53,995 nt of DNA, from NCBI GenBank assembly GCA_044432805.1, contig JAWXUI010000005.1, positions 1-53,995 on the forward strand, written 5' to 3'. The position numbers and the translations under genes are program-made. Of this stretch, positions 1 to 8,373 are shown in pieces. The notes below the pieces were generated by a model, which was given only the letters and a program-made list of their open reading frames with translations, ran no database searches and was not told the DNA's origin. The number at the start of each line of letters is the position of its first letter. Within the stretch, counting starts at the first letter, position 1. Origin of the DNA: CAYJEO01 sp044432805. GTDB taxonomy: Bacteria > Bacillota_I > Bacilli_A > RF39 > UBA660.

Positions 1-1
1 A

Positions 2-175
2 TTAATAAATGATAAAAATGTAATTTTAAATTATAAGGAATTAACAAACAAAACATATTTTCTAAAAGAAAATGATGTGTTTAGTGTAAGAAAATATGGA
101 AAGTTTGTTTATAATAAAATCATAAAAACGACAAAGAAAGACACGTATATTATTGAATTAAAAAAGTACATTTAA
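2..175 (+). CDS. ylmH: 3' end of a YlmH-like S4-domain RNA-binding protein (partial)
   Basis: An open frame enters from the left edge and ends at TAA 173-175, giving 57 residues. The tail contains NVILNYKEL, then LKENDVFSVRKYGKFV, and ends IELKKYI. This matches the pattern at the end of the S4 RNA-binding domain in YlmH (residues equivalent to VxLNxK..., then ExDxxSxRxxGRF). YlmH family proteins bind structured RNA and act in ribosome rescue and in the division-gene neighbourhood of Firmicutes. The 5' part lies outside the window, so domain order cannot be checked. A short inverted repeat (AAAAAGTAC ATTTAA GTACTTTTTTT, about 162-187) directly after the stop probably serves as a terminator for both this gene and the convergent CotF-like gene. 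The family call rests on a short tail only. Confidence 0.6.
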   Translation, partial: LINDKNVILNYKELTNKTYFLKENDVFSVRKYGKFVYNKIIKTTKKDTYIIELKKYI

Positions 176-184
176 GTACTTTTT

Positions 185-478
185 TTACATATCTTTTTTT
201 AATTTAGTTAAAGTTTCATTTATTTTTTTAGTTTCAGCTTCTTCTAACTGATACCATCCTAGACTAAATGATAATTCATATATTCTTCTTTGTGAATTTC
301 TAACATCATTAAAAATTTTTAATATTTTTTTATAATGTTGTTCACAAGAACACTCATTTAAGGCAATATTTAAATCAGTACTCATATTCTTTTCTACATT
401 TAAAATAGAACTTAAAATTGTTTGGTCGTTCAATCCATCCGTTTTTGGAACTTCTACTTTTTTATTACTAATTTTCAT
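185..478 (-). CDS. CotF-like spore coat family protein
   Basis: The 97-residue product matches the Coat_F domain pattern: LNDQTILSSILNVEKNM, then LNIALNECSCEQHYKK, and a closing SLGWYQLEEAET block corresponding to the family's GWY-xxxxA end. Coat_F proteins are small four-helix, ferritin-like proteins associated with the spore coat of Bacillus and clostridia. The start overlaps the end of the next upstream gene (468-674, same strand) by 11 bp, so the two are translationally coupled. A paired arrangement of a GWY-containing CotF protein with a second short CotF-like partner is common in spore formers. Function in this organism is inferred; the domain assignment is fairly secure. Confidence 0.8.
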   Translation of the reverse strand: MKISNKKVEVPKTDGLNDQTILSSILNVEKNMSTDLNIALNECSCEQHYKKILKIFNDVRNSQRRIYELSFSLGWYQLEEAETKKINETLTKLKKDM

Positions 479-674
479 TAAATCCTCCTAAAATTTCAAT
501 AATACTTTCACATATTTTAGTGTGCATTTTTAAAGTTTCTTCTAATTCTTTTTTTACTTCTTTTAATTCGGTCATATCTATAAATGAAATAATTTGCTTT
601 CTAGCAATGTGGTTCCATCCAAAAATATCTTCTAAATAAGATAAGTCTTTAGTTGATAACATATCTGGTGTCAT
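468..674 (-). CDS. Short CotF-like companion protein
   Basis: This 68-residue protein begins MTPDMLSTKDLSYLEDIFGW and continues as a helical hairpin ending ICESIIEILGGFN. The LSTKDLSYLxDxFxWN opening is the usual signature of the small companion of CotF-like spore coat proteins, in which a short helix-rich domain contains the pattern MHxxxCExxxxxL. A ribosome-binding site (AGGAGA) lies just upstream (about 680-686 on the plus strand as its complement). The start ATG at 674 is favoured by this spacing, although the second Met (MLSTKDL) is a possible alternative. It probably works with the downstream overlapping gene in the spore coat; this is inference from the family and the pairing. Confidence 0.7.
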   Translation of the reverse strand: MTPDMLSTKDLSYLEDIFGWNHIARKQIISFIDMTELKEVKKELEETLKMHTKICESIIEILGGFNEN

Positions 675-737
675 AAATCTATTCTCCTTTCTTTTTTATT
701 TTGAGTTAATAATAAAAAAATATACAAAAAAAAGAAA

Positions 738-1286
738 TTAAATTAATCTAATTTCATCTTCTGTATAAAATTGTTTCTTTTTATCGATATGATCATAAAA
801 TAAAATCCCATTTAAATGATCAATCTCATGTTGGAAGGCAATTGATAAATCTTCTCTAGCACGAAACTTTATTTCATTACCATCTTCATCAAAACCTTCA
901 ATAGTAACTCTTGCAAATCTTTTAACGTGTCCTTCAACTTCGCGATTAACAGATAAACATCCTTCTCCCATTTCTGCCGCTATAATTTCAGTAGAGTTAG
1001 AGATGATTTTAGGGTTGATAACTACATAATTATCAAATAATCCTTCTTCAGCTTCGTGAACCACAACTATTATTCGTTTATTTCTTCCTAATTGTGGAAA
1101 CGCTAAACCCATACCAGGTCTTAATTTATACTTTTTAGCGTAATCATCGATTTGACTATAAGTTAGGTGATCTATGATATTTTGAATTATATCTTTTTCT
1201 TCTTTTGATAAAGGAAAAATTACATCTTTACTAATAGTTCTTAATCTCTCATCATTATCCTCTAAAATTTTTAACTTTTTAAACAT
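738..1286 (-). CDS. def: Peptide deformylase
   Basis: Def removes the N-formyl group from nascent proteins at the ribosome. All three catalytic motifs are present: GMGLAFPQ (residues 58-65, the GxGxAAxQ motif), EGCLS (108-112, metal-ligand Cys110) and QHEIDHLNG (152-160, the HExxH zinc/iron-binding helix). The length of 182 residues and the insertions fit the type II Gram-positive form. The start is supported by GAGGTGA about six bases before the ATG and by a TTGATT-N17-TAATAT promoter (1309-1337). The gene is transcribed on its own, toward the CotF-like pair. Phe replaces the second Ala or the usual Val of the first motif, which is a minor variation. Identification is secure. Confidence 0.95.
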   Translation of the reverse strand: MFKKLKILEDNDERLRTISKDVIFPLSKEEKDIIQNIIDHLTYSQIDDYAKKYKLRPGMGLAFPQLGRNKRIIVVVHEAEEGLFDNYVVINPKIISNSTEIIAAEMGEGCLSVNREVEGHVKRFARVTIEGFDEDGNEIKFRAREDLSIAFQHEIDHLNGILFYDHIDKKKQFYTEDEIRLI

Positions 1287-1308
1287 ACATTCACCTCAAA
1301 ACATATAT

Positions 1309-1337
1309 ATATTAACATAAAATATGAAATAAATCAA
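1309..1337 (-). promoter_or_regulatory. Sigma-A type promoter of def
   Basis: On the minus strand the -35 box TTGATT (1332-1337) and the -10 box TAATAT (1309-1314) are separated by 17 bases, 20-30 bp before the def start codon. Pattern match only. Confidence 0.5.
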
Positions 1338-1447
1338 ACTTAGTAGTTTTTGTCTGTTTTTGTCTATTCTATTGAAGTCTTCGTAATTTTATAGTAATAT
1401 ATAACATATAGTAGATGATTAATTTACAACTTAATAGGAGATAAAAT

Positions 1448-3220
1448 ATGAACGATAATAAAAAAGAAAGAATAACTGAAATTGATGAAGTTTTAAATAT
1501 AATATTAAATGCTAGTGACAATAATTCTAAAAATGGAATAACTGATTCAATTGGTAGAACAACTAAAGATACAAATAATTATGTCCAAAATGGTGATGCT
1601 GATTTAAAAAATCACCAAATAAATTTAAATGACTTAAAAGATGATGAGGTAAAAGTTAATAATAATATTTCAAGAAATAGATTATCAAAAAAGAAGAAAG
1701 TTATTTTTATTGTAATTCCTATTTTATTTGTTTTAAGCATGATAATTTTTATTTTGGTAAGTAACAATGATTTTTTTTGCAAGTCAGAAGAAATAAATAA
1801 TTTTTTAATTAGTAATGGCGAAAAATATGCTTTATTTAATTCAAATGGTGAACAATTAACTGAATTTATATATGATTCTTCTTATAACTCATATATAAAT
1901 GGAGGAATAATACTCTCAAGAGATAATATTGATGTATTAATTGATAAAGAAGGAAAAGAAGTTTTGGTTGGCAATGAAGATTCTTATTTATTTATAAAAG
2001 GTATACTTTATTCGTTTTTAAATAATGATGAAAATGACGAAATAATATCGGGATTATATGCTGGAAATGGAGAATTAATATATAGTAATGAATATAATGT
2101 ATTAAGTTTTTTGGGGTCTGTAACCAATTATTATGATGATGATTATGCAATTATAACAGATGATTTAAATATTATTGTTTTAAATTATAAATATGAAGAA
2201 ATTTTAGAAATTGAAAAACCTGATTCAAGCGATAATATATACGCTTATAGTGATGATGGATATCTTTCTTTAAATAGTAACAATTATTTTTATTTAATTG
2301 ATTTAGAAAACGCAAAAGTAGTTTTTGAAGAAGAAACGGAAATACAATATGATGTAAATGTTGATGATGTTGGAAATATATTTTTAAGCCAACGCTACAT
2401 ATATGGCGAAAATAATGAATCGTTTATTTTTCTTGATAATGATTATAATAAAATAAATTATGATGAGAAATGTTTTTCTTTTTCTACAATATCTGGAAGT
2501 AATTCTTTGTATCAATGTAAAACATCTACCGGAACTTATTATTTAACAGAAAAATTTTTAATAAATGAATTAAATGTAGTATATGAATATTCTTATAATA
2601 GTTATGTATATTTACAAGATGATAATTATTATATTTATCATAATGGAAAAACAACAGAAATAATAGGCGCTGATTCTTTTATTTCAAATAATACCTCAGG
2701 TTATTATCAATTTAAATATAATGGAATAGATAAAAAAACTATTTTATATAACCATGATGGAACATTAATAGCAGAATTAGAAGGAAATATATCAAGCATT
2801 GATATAACTGATAATGATATGTTTATAATAAAAGAATATATTAGTGGAGGTGAATATGAATATAGTATTTTATCATCTTCTGGAGATTTAATAGTCAAAT
2901 CCAATGACATTTTATCAGCATTCAAAACTAATGTCTTCTACGCAAGAACTAATAACACAATTGATAATTATGATTCATATTTAATTAATAGTAATGGTGA
3001 TGTTATAACCGATCTATACCTAAGAATAACAAATGTAACTTCTGATTACTACTACGCAGAAGGGGAAGTGAACTGTCTAATTAATGAAGTTGGGGAAGTA
3101 ATAGTCAATGAAGTTGATAATTATGTGACATACAATAATTATATAAAAATTGAAAAGAACAATGGTGACATTGAATATTACACATTAGATTTTAAATTGT
3201 TTTACACATTAACAAAATAA
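1448..3220 (+). CDS. Membrane-anchored WG-repeat-like protein
   Basis: The 590-residue protein has a polar Asn/Asp-rich N-terminal segment (1-80), a basic stretch RLSKKKK followed by one hydrophobic helix (about 85-107), and a long C-terminal region of repeated short beta units rich in Tyr, Asn, Asp and Gly. Units such as YALFNSNGEQLTEFIYD and VLIDKEGKEVLVGN resemble WG repeats (the 'xxxDxxGxxV' pattern), which form beta-propeller-like structures, although the Trp-Gly pair itself is degenerate. The positively charged residues before the helix and none after suggest a type II topology with the repeat region outside. The start has AGGAG seven bases upstream. It is monocistronic with a bidirectional terminator after it. 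Function unknown; a role in cell-surface binding or sensing is a guess. Confidence 0.6.
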   Translation: MNDNKKERITEIDEVLNIILNASDNNSKNGITDSIGRTTKDTNNYVQNGDADLKNHQINLNDLKDDEVKVNNNISRNRLSKKKKVIFIVIPILFVLSMIIFILVSNNDFFCKSEEINNFLISNGEKYALFNSNGEQLTEFIYDSSYNSYINGGIILSRDNIDVLIDKEGKEVLVGNEDSYLFIKGILYSFLNNDENDEIISGLYAGNGELIYSNEYNVLSFLGSVTNYYDDDYAIITDDLNIIVLNYKYEEILEIEKPDSSDNIYAYSDDGYLSLNSNNYFYLIDLENAKVVFEEETEIQYDVNVDDVGNIFLSQRYIYGENNESFIFLDNDYNKINYDEKCFSFSTISGSNSLYQCKTSTGTYYLTEKFLINELNVVYEYSYNSYVYLQDDNYYIYHNGKTTEIIGADSFISNNTSGYYQFKYNGIDKKTILYNHDGTLIAELEGNISSIDITDNDMFIIKEYISGGEYEYSILSSSGDLIVKSNDILSAFKTNVFYARTNNTIDNYDSYLINSNGDVITDLYLRITNVTSDYYYAEGEVNCLINEVGEVIVNEVDNYVTYNNYIKIEKNNGDIEYYTLDFKLFYTLTK

Positions 3221-3226
3221 ATATAT

Positions 3227-3252
3227 AAAAAAAAGAAAATAATTTCTTTTTT
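3227..3252. terminator. Bidirectional intrinsic terminator
   Basis: The inverted repeat AAAAAGAAA-ATAA-TTTCTTTTT with A and T tracts on both sides lies between the convergent WG-like gene and the YjcZ-like gene. The stem is A/T only, so strength is uncertain. Confidence 0.5.
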
Positions 3253-3270
3253 CTTTTTATTTAAAAAATA

Positions 3271-3417
3271 TTAATTATTACAAGCTCGAGCTCCAATTAT
3301 TATAACAAGTAATATAAATAATACTAAGATAATAGCAGCACCATTATTTCCACATCCTGTGTTACAGCAACCATTTTGACCACAACCATATCCTTGATAT
3401 CCTCCGTAGTAATACAT
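3271..3417 (-). CDS. YjcZ/SscA-like sporulation micropeptide
   Basis: This 48-residue peptide begins MYYYGGYQGYGCGQNGCC, followed by a Gly/Asn/Cys-rich stretch and one hydrophobic helix, AAIILVLFILLVIIIGA, ending ACNN. This architecture (aromatic-Gly-Cys-rich head, single membrane helix of the form ALIVVLFILLIIxGA, tiny tail) is that of the YjcZ family of sporulation proteins, which includes SscA, a spore-coat assembly factor in Bacillus subtilis. The start is supported by AAAGGAGG about eight bases upstream. It lies alone between convergent and divergent neighbours. Head composition gives six cysteines in the peptide. The family assignment is good; timing of expression in the spore is inferred. 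Confidence 0.8.
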   Translation of the reverse strand: MYYYGGYQGYGCGQNGCCNTGCGNNGAAIILVLFILLVIIIGARACNN

Positions 3418-3546
3418 AATTTTCCCTCCTTTTATAATATAGTTTATTATATTAATGTAAATGTGTTTATAAAATCAGTCTATTTTAATAAATTTATTTA
3501 TTAAATAAATTAAATATGTTATGCTATATAAGAGAGTAGGGGTAAG

Positions 3547-4689
3547 ATGATAAAAAAAACTTTACAAAATATGGATAAGACACTATTATTTTTTACTTTA
3601 TTCATGGTAATTTTAGGAACTTTTAACTTAGTTACAGCATCAAGTAGAGAAGCTGTTGGCTTAGATGTTTCGCTTTATTATTATTTTTATAGACAGTTAA
3701 TTTTTTTAGGAATTTGTCTAATTGCGAGTTTTTTTATCTTTGCCATTCCTACATCATCATATAAAAAATTTGTTAAATACGCCTTTATTGCAATTTTATC
3801 ATTGCTATTATATGCGCTACTTTCTTCCAATAGAGGAGCCGGAAACTGGGTAGATTTTATTATAACGTTTCAACCAAGTGAATTAGGAAAACCGGTAATT
3901 ATAATCACTCTTGCTTGTTTCTTTGAAAAATATTATAAAAAACTAAAAAAGCCACCAAAAACAGATGATGAGAAGCGAAATTATTTATATTTAATTGGTT
4001 CGGCTGTCTTTATTTCATTAATATTTCCGACTGTTATCTTCTTGCAAAAAGACTTTGGAACAATGTTAATAATGTGTGGAATAATTTTTACAATATTTGC
4101 TGCAAGTCCAATAGTATTTTATTATAAAATAAGGATGTTTTTGTTGATTATTGTGTCAGTTGTAATTGGATTTGTTATGATATTTGTCCTTGATTTACCA
4201 ATATTATCAGAAGAACAACTTTCAAGATTTGATTTTTTTAATCCATGTGAAAGTTATGAATCTGATGGATATCAAACATGTAATGGATACATTGCTATAA
4301 ATGATGGTGGCTTACTTGGATTAGGAATTGGTAAGAGTAAACAAAAATATTCATATATACCAGAACCTCATACTGACTCTGTATTTGCCATTTTTGTAGA
4401 AGAATGGGGAGTATTAATGGGTGTTATAGTATTAATAATCTATTTAATAATTTTAAAAAGAGTTTTATTAATTTCTGGAAAAGCAAAAACTGTAAGAGGT
4501 GAATTAATCGCGCTAGGCGTCGCCGTATATATATTCTTGCATATATTGATTAATTTAGGTGGACTTTTTGGTATTATGCCACTTACTGGAGTTCCGCTTC
4601 CATTTTTATCGTATGGTGGAACATTTACAGTTTCAATGATATGTATGATAATGATCGTGCAAAAAATCAATATTGAATCAAAAAAATAA
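3547..4689 (+). CDS. ftsW: SEDS-family peptidoglycan glycosyltransferase (FtsW/SpoVE type)
   Basis: A 380-residue polytopic protein with about ten membrane helices. SEDS hallmarks are present: GAGNWVDFIITFQPSELGK early in the protein, QKDFGTMLIMC in the middle, the extracytoplasmic loop GYIAINDGGLLGLGIGKS followed by YIPEPHTDSVFAIFVEEWG, and the C-terminal MPLTGVPLPFLSYGGT. SEDS proteins polymerise lipid II glycan strands together with a class B penicillin-binding protein. FtsW (septum), RodA (elongation) and SpoVE (spore cortex) cannot be told apart with certainty from one sequence. The PHTDSVFA and FLSYGGT variants and the short N-terminus favour FtsW/SpoVE. The start lies 6 bases after GGGGTAAG. 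It is not in a division-gene cluster here. Confidence 0.85.
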   Translation: MIKKTLQNMDKTLLFFTLFMVILGTFNLVTASSREAVGLDVSLYYYFYRQLIFLGICLIASFFIFAIPTSSYKKFVKYAFIAILSLLLYALLSSNRGAGNWVDFIITFQPSELGKPVIIITLACFFEKYYKKLKKPPKTDDEKRNYLYLIGSAVFISLIFPTVIFLQKDFGTMLIMCGIIFTIFAASPIVFYYKIRMFLLIIVSVVIGFVMIFVLDLPILSEEQLSRFDFFNPCESYESDGYQTCNGYIAINDGGLLGLGIGKSKQKYSYIPEPHTDSVFAIFVEEWGVLMGVIVLIIYLIILKRVLLISGKAKTVRGELIALGVAVYIFLHILINLGGLFGIMPLTGVPLPFLSYGGTFTVSMICMIMIVQKINIESKK

Positions 4690-4755
4690 ATTTAATATGT
4701 AAAAAAAATAAAAACAATGATATAATTAATTTATAATATATTAGGAGGTAACATT

Positions 4756-6105
4756 ATGAGATGTTTAAAATGTAATTATGAAAATCAAAATGGTAGTCGA
4801 TTTTGTGAAAACTGTGGTTCACCGATAGACATAAACCAACAACCAATGCAAGAAAACAATATGCAACAACCTGTTCAACAACCTATGCAACAACCTATAC
4901 AAGAAAACAATATGCAACAACCTGTTCAAAATAATTATTCGGTATTAAATCAACCAAATAATATTCAAAATTCTAATAAAAAACCTAATGATTTAGTTGA
5001 AAAAATAAAAAAAATACCAATGCAAGTAAAAATAATTATAATATTAATTATAGCAATTGCAGGAGGATTAATTTATTATTTAAATTATTTAAAACCAGAA
5101 AATACTGCTCTTAGATGTTTAAATTATACAGATGTAGAAGATGCAGATAAATTAATTGCTTGTTTTAGCGGTGGAGAATATATTGAAAATCCATACACAA
5201 CAAAAGAAGAGTTTGATGCTTTATATGAAGCAGAAAAAGAAGATATAATGTATATGTTTGATTATTCAAGTTATGGAGTTGCAACTTCTTACTCTGTTTT
5301 AGATGCTGAAGTAAATGATGATATTGCTACATTAACTGTAAAAATGACTTATACATATGATGACGAAACAGAAACAGAAACTGAAACGATAACTATGATA
5401 AAATCAAAAGAATTTTTAATTTTTGAAACATGGATATTTGAAGAATCTATATTAGATTTATATGAAACTGATATTGAAGTAACAGTACCATCAGGTACAG
5501 AACTTTATATTAATGATGTTTTAGTAAGTGATAGTTTAAAAACAGAGGAAGAAAGTTACGATTTATATACAATAGAATCTCTTCTTGATACTGAACATAA
5601 TTTTAAAGTTAAATCAAACGGTACGACATTAATTGATGAAGATAAAGATTATTTCTATTATTTAGATTTTACATCAATATCTACTTCTGATTTTGAAGAT
5701 TTAGATCTTATGGAAGAAAATATACTAGATATAGTAAATGACTTATATAGTGGTATTCTAGATGAAAAAGCATTTTCTGATTTAAAAGATAACTTTTCTG
5801 ATATCGAAATTGATAGTTTAGAAGATAATTATGATGAATTATATGAAGATATATCAACATATTATTATGGAACATTAACATACTTTAATGCTACTGATGT
5901 AATAGTTTCATCAATTGAATTTAAAAATAGTTATTATTTAGTAACATTTAAATTAGAACATGATTATACTGTTGAGTATAAAGAAGAAGTTTATGAAAAA
6001 ACTGATGAAATTGATTATTATCAATCATTATACATAGTAAAAGAAGGAAATAGCTATGTATTAGTTGATATTGACGATATTCCATCATATTTTACAAGAT
6101 ATTAA
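4756..6105 (+). CDS. Zinc-ribbon, TcaA-like membrane protein
   Basis: The 449-residue protein opens with a zinc ribbon (C3xxC6...C17xxC20), then a Gln/Met/Pro-rich linker with the repeated phrase ENNMQQPVQ (about 33-62). One membrane helix (about 92-110) follows, and then an acidic extracytoplasmic region. The outer part starts NTALRCLNYTDVEDADKLIA and later contains a beta-rich segment, VTVPSGTELYINDVLV, typical of the second domain of TcaA/YvbJ proteins. This arrangement matches the TcaA family, implicated in wall stress and glycopeptide response in staphylococci. The start follows AGGAGGT by six bases. The linker repeat shows recent duplication of short units. A role in envelope stress is inferred from the family. 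Confidence 0.75.
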   Translation: MRCLKCNYENQNGSRFCENCGSPIDINQQPMQENNMQQPVQQPMQQPIQENNMQQPVQNNYSVLNQPNNIQNSNKKPNDLVEKIKKIPMQVKIIIILIIAIAGGLIYYLNYLKPENTALRCLNYTDVEDADKLIACFSGGEYIENPYTTKEEFDALYEAEKEDIMYMFDYSSYGVATSYSVLDAEVNDDIATLTVKMTYTYDDETETETETITMIKSKEFLIFETWIFEESILDLYETDIEVTVPSGTELYINDVLVSDSLKTEEESYDLYTIESLLDTEHNFKVKSNGTTLIDEDKDYFYYLDFTSISTSDFEDLDLMEENILDIVNDLYSGILDEKAFSDLKDNFSDIEIDSLEDNYDELYEDISTYYYGTLTYFNATDVIVSSIEFKNSYYLVTFKLEHDYTVEYKEEVYEKTDEIDYYQSLYIVKEGNSYVLVDIDDIPSYFTRY

Positions 6106-6117
6106 TTTCAAAATAAA

Positions 6118-6146
6118 CAAAAAGATGGATTTCCATCTTTTTTTAT
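6118..6146 (+). terminator. Intrinsic terminator of the TcaA-like gene
   Basis: Stem AAAGATGG / CCATCTTT (6121-6128 with 6133-6140), four-base loop ATTT, followed by T-rich sequence. Confidence 0.85.
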
Positions 6147-6210
6147 TTATTATTATTTAATATTAAATAAATTTAATATATAATAGTATAAATGTAATTA
6201 GGAGAAAAAT

Positions 6211-6687
6211 ATGTCTAAAGTAAGTAATGTTTTATTAATGATTCAATATTTAAGTACTGGTAAAAAATACAATATAAATGAACTATCAGAATTACTCGAG
6301 GTAAGTCCAAGAATGATAAGAGTATACAAAAACGAACTAGAATTAGCAGGTATATATATACGAACTTTAAAAGGACCTTATGGAGGATATGTGCTCGAGC
6401 AAAATATTAGAATTCCTCAAAGATTTATTGTCCCAAAAGATATTAATATTGAAAATAAAAATGTATTTAACACAATTAATGTAGCAATCAAAGAAAAAAG
6501 AAAATGCACAATTGAATATCAAACAAAAGATAAAAAAATAAAAAAAAGAACAATTCATCCGTATGATTTAATTCTTTTCGGAAACGAATGGGGAGTAGCC
6601 GCGTACTGTGAATTAAAAGAAGAAATTAGACACTTTTATTTAAATCGTATAATCAGTATTAAAATTATAAACAAATATTTTAACTGA
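6211..6687 (+). CDS. Small HTH-WYL transcriptional regulator
   Basis: A 158-residue protein with an N-terminal winged helix (about 1-65; ELSELLEVSPRMIRVYKNEL is the recognition part and GPYGGYVL the wing) followed by a WYL-type domain (about 85-155). The latter has RTIHPYDLILFGNEWGVAAY and HFYLNRIISI, corresponding to the family's PYxLxxxxxxWYLxA and FxLxRIxxI motifs. WYL regulators sense a ligand, often a nucleic-acid or nucleotide signal, and control stress or mobile-element genes. Typical members are about 300 residues, so this is a compact version lacking the C-terminal extension. The start follows AGGAG. It is followed 63 bp later by the HAM1 gene, with no terminator seen between them. 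It ends in TGA, supporting the standard code. Confidence 0.8.
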   Translation: MSKVSNVLLMIQYLSTGKKYNINELSELLEVSPRMIRVYKNELELAGIYIRTLKGPYGGYVLEQNIRIPQRFIVPKDINIENKNVFNTINVAIKEKRKCTIEYQTKDKKIKKRTIHPYDLILFGNEWGVAAYCELKEEIRHFYLNRIISIKIINKYFN

Positions 6688-6750
6688 CATAAATACTTCC
6701 TATACTATTGATATAATTAATTTGTCTTAGAAGACCTATAAAGGAGTAGT

Positions 6751-7368
6751 ATGGAAAAAATAGTTTATGTAACAGGAAATTATGGAAAATATATTTCTGT
6801 AAAAGAAAAATTTGAACAAGAAAATATAGAAATCGATTTTTATAATTACGATTTCCAAGAACCAAATATAAATGATATTGAATTTGTATCAAAAAGTAAA
6901 GCAATTGAAATATATAATATATTAAAAAAACCTTGCTTTGTAGCTGACACAGGATTTTATATCAATGATTACCCTGAAATGCCGGGATATCCGGGAGCTT
7001 TTGTAAAAAGGAGCGGTGTTAGTACAGATATAGATAGTTTGCTTGAAAAACTAAAGGATACGAAAAATCGTAGCTGTTATTTTTTAGATTGTTTAACATT
7101 TTATGATGGAATAAATTTTTACGTGTTTTATGGAAAAAGCGAAGGTGACTTATCATATACACAAAAAGGAGAATATACAAAAAAAAGCAAATCAAAATTA
7201 TGGCATATATTTATTCCTAAAGGACAAAATAAAACTTTAGCGCAAATGAATGACGAAGAAAGAAATAGTTTGAATAAACATCATACATCAGCAACAATAG
7301 AATTTATTAATTGGTATAAAAATGTATATTTAAAACCAAAACAAATGAAAGTATATACTAAAAAATAA
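6751..7368 (+). CDS. Non-canonical purine NTP pyrophosphatase (HAM1/RdgB family)
   Basis: HAM1 enzymes hydrolyse ITP, dITP and XTP to monophosphates and keep deaminated purines out of nucleic acids. Family motifs are visible: the N-terminal VTGNYGKY (normally TxNxxK), PCFVADTGFYI (ADDSGL equivalent), PGYPGAFVKR (PGxxSaR equivalent), and FIPKGQNKTLAQMNDEERN (FxPxGxxxTxAEM). The protein is 205 residues, close to the family size, but the motifs are closer to the eukaryote-like and archaeal branch than to bacterial RdgB: ADTGF replaces ADDSGL. The start has AAAGGAG seven bases upstream. The next gene, also in purine salvage, follows by 42 bp. Confidence 0.85.
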   Translation: MEKIVYVTGNYGKYISVKEKFEQENIEIDFYNYDFQEPNINDIEFVSKSKAIEIYNILKKPCFVADTGFYINDYPEMPGYPGAFVKRSGVSTDIDSLLEKLKDTKNRSCYFLDCLTFYDGINFYVFYGKSEGDLSYTQKGEYTKKSKSKLWHIFIPKGQNKTLAQMNDEERNSLNKHHTSATIEFINWYKNVYLKPKQMKVYTKK

Positions 7369-7410
7369 TAAATATGATAAAATAGAAATCAAATGAAAAG
7401 AGGATTTAAA

Positions 7411-8148
7411 ATGGACAAAGACGTTATTGGAATAATTATAGCAATGGAAGAAGAACTGAATGAAATTCAAAAAGTTGTAGAAAATAAAGAAACTATTAAA
7501 ATATATGATTTAGAATTTATAAAAGGGACAATTAATAATACAAACTGTATAATGGTTAAATGTGGTGTTGGAAAAGTAAATGCAGGACGTGTAACCCAAA
7601 TTTTAATTGATAAATTTAGTCCATTATATATATTAAATTTAGGAACTGCAGGTGCTATTAATGAATCATTAAATATCGGAGATGTCATTATTGCACATAA
7701 AGTAGTTCAACACGATTTTGATATAACAGCATTCAATCATCAAAAAGGATATATTCCAAATGTAGGAGTATTTATGGAATCTGATGAAGAATTAATAAAA
7801 AAATCAAAAACATTAATAAATCAATTTAAAAAAGAAAAAGATTATATAAATGACGAAATTAATAAGAGAAATTCCGATTTTTCTATTGATTTGGGAGTTG
7901 TAGCGTCAGGTGATATATTCTGTGAATCAAAAAAAATGAAAGAAAAAATTTATACAAAATTTAATGCTGATGTCGTTGACATGGAATGTGCTGCCATATC
8001 GCAAGTAGCTAAACTATGTGGTATACCATTTTTAACAATAAGATGTATTTCAGATATTCCAAATGGGAAAAATAATTATACGTTCGATGAAAATTTAGAG
8101 TTTGCATCTTATAGATGTTCACTTATACTAAAAAAAATATGTGAGTAA
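7411..8148 (+). CDS. mtnN: 5'-methylthioadenosine/S-adenosylhomocysteine nucleosidase
   Basis: MTAN removes adenine from MTA and SAH, by-products of polyamine synthesis and methylation. Visible motifs: AMEEEL near the N-terminus (general acid/base Glu), ILNLGTAGAIN, VVASGDIFCES, VDMECAA (purine and ribose binding) and RCISDIP with the catalytic Asp. The Met at 7411 is preferred over an in-frame ATG at 7393 because AAGAGG lies seven bases before 7411, while the earlier ATG has no site. The protein is then 245 residues, slightly over the usual 230, with an extra helical stretch around residues 118-150 (FKKEKDYINDEINKR). MECAA instead of MEGAA is a minor substitution. Confidence 0.9.
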   Translation: MDKDVIGIIIAMEEELNEIQKVVENKETIKIYDLEFIKGTINNTNCIMVKCGVGKVNAGRVTQILIDKFSPLYILNLGTAGAINESLNIGDVIIAHKVVQHDFDITAFNHQKGYIPNVGVFMESDEELIKKSKTLINQFKKEKDYINDEINKRNSDFSIDLGVVASGDIFCESKKMKEKIYTKFNADVVDMECAAISQVAKLCGIPFLTIRCISDIPNGKNNYTFDENLEFASYRCSLILKKICE

Positions 8149-8158
8149 CATATTTTTT
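8131..8158 (+). terminator. Intrinsic terminator of mtnN
   Basis: AAAAAATATGT and ACATATTTTTT form an 11-bp stem around GAGTA, overlapping the stop codon. Confidence 0.75.
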
Positions 8159-8187
8159 AATTATATAAATATAAAAAAATTAACAAC

Positions 8188-8286
8188 CTAAATAGTTATT
8201 AATCCTGCTATAAATGAAAAAATCATTGCAAATAACATAATAGAGACAACAATTCTTTTTCTTCTTAATGCTTTTTTCTTGTTCAT
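8188..8286 (-). CDS. 32-residue basic membrane micropeptide
   Basis: A short frame encodes MNKKKALRRKRIVVSIML and then a hydrophobic run ending GLITI. It has GAGGTG nine bases before the ATG, as strong as the sites of known genes here, and a TATAAT-like box further upstream. A cluster of eight basic residues before one membrane helix predicts insertion with the N-terminus in the cytoplasm. It lies divergently from spoIIM. I do not recognise a family. The coding call depends on the ribosome-binding site and sensible composition. Confidence 0.55.
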   Translation of the reverse strand: MNKKKALRRKRIVVSIMLFAMIFSFIAGLITI

Positions 8287-8373
8287 GATATACACCTCAC
8301 TATAATTATAATATATTTTATAAAAATTTGGAATAAAAATAATCTTTTTTAATAATATTTATTGAGGTGACTT

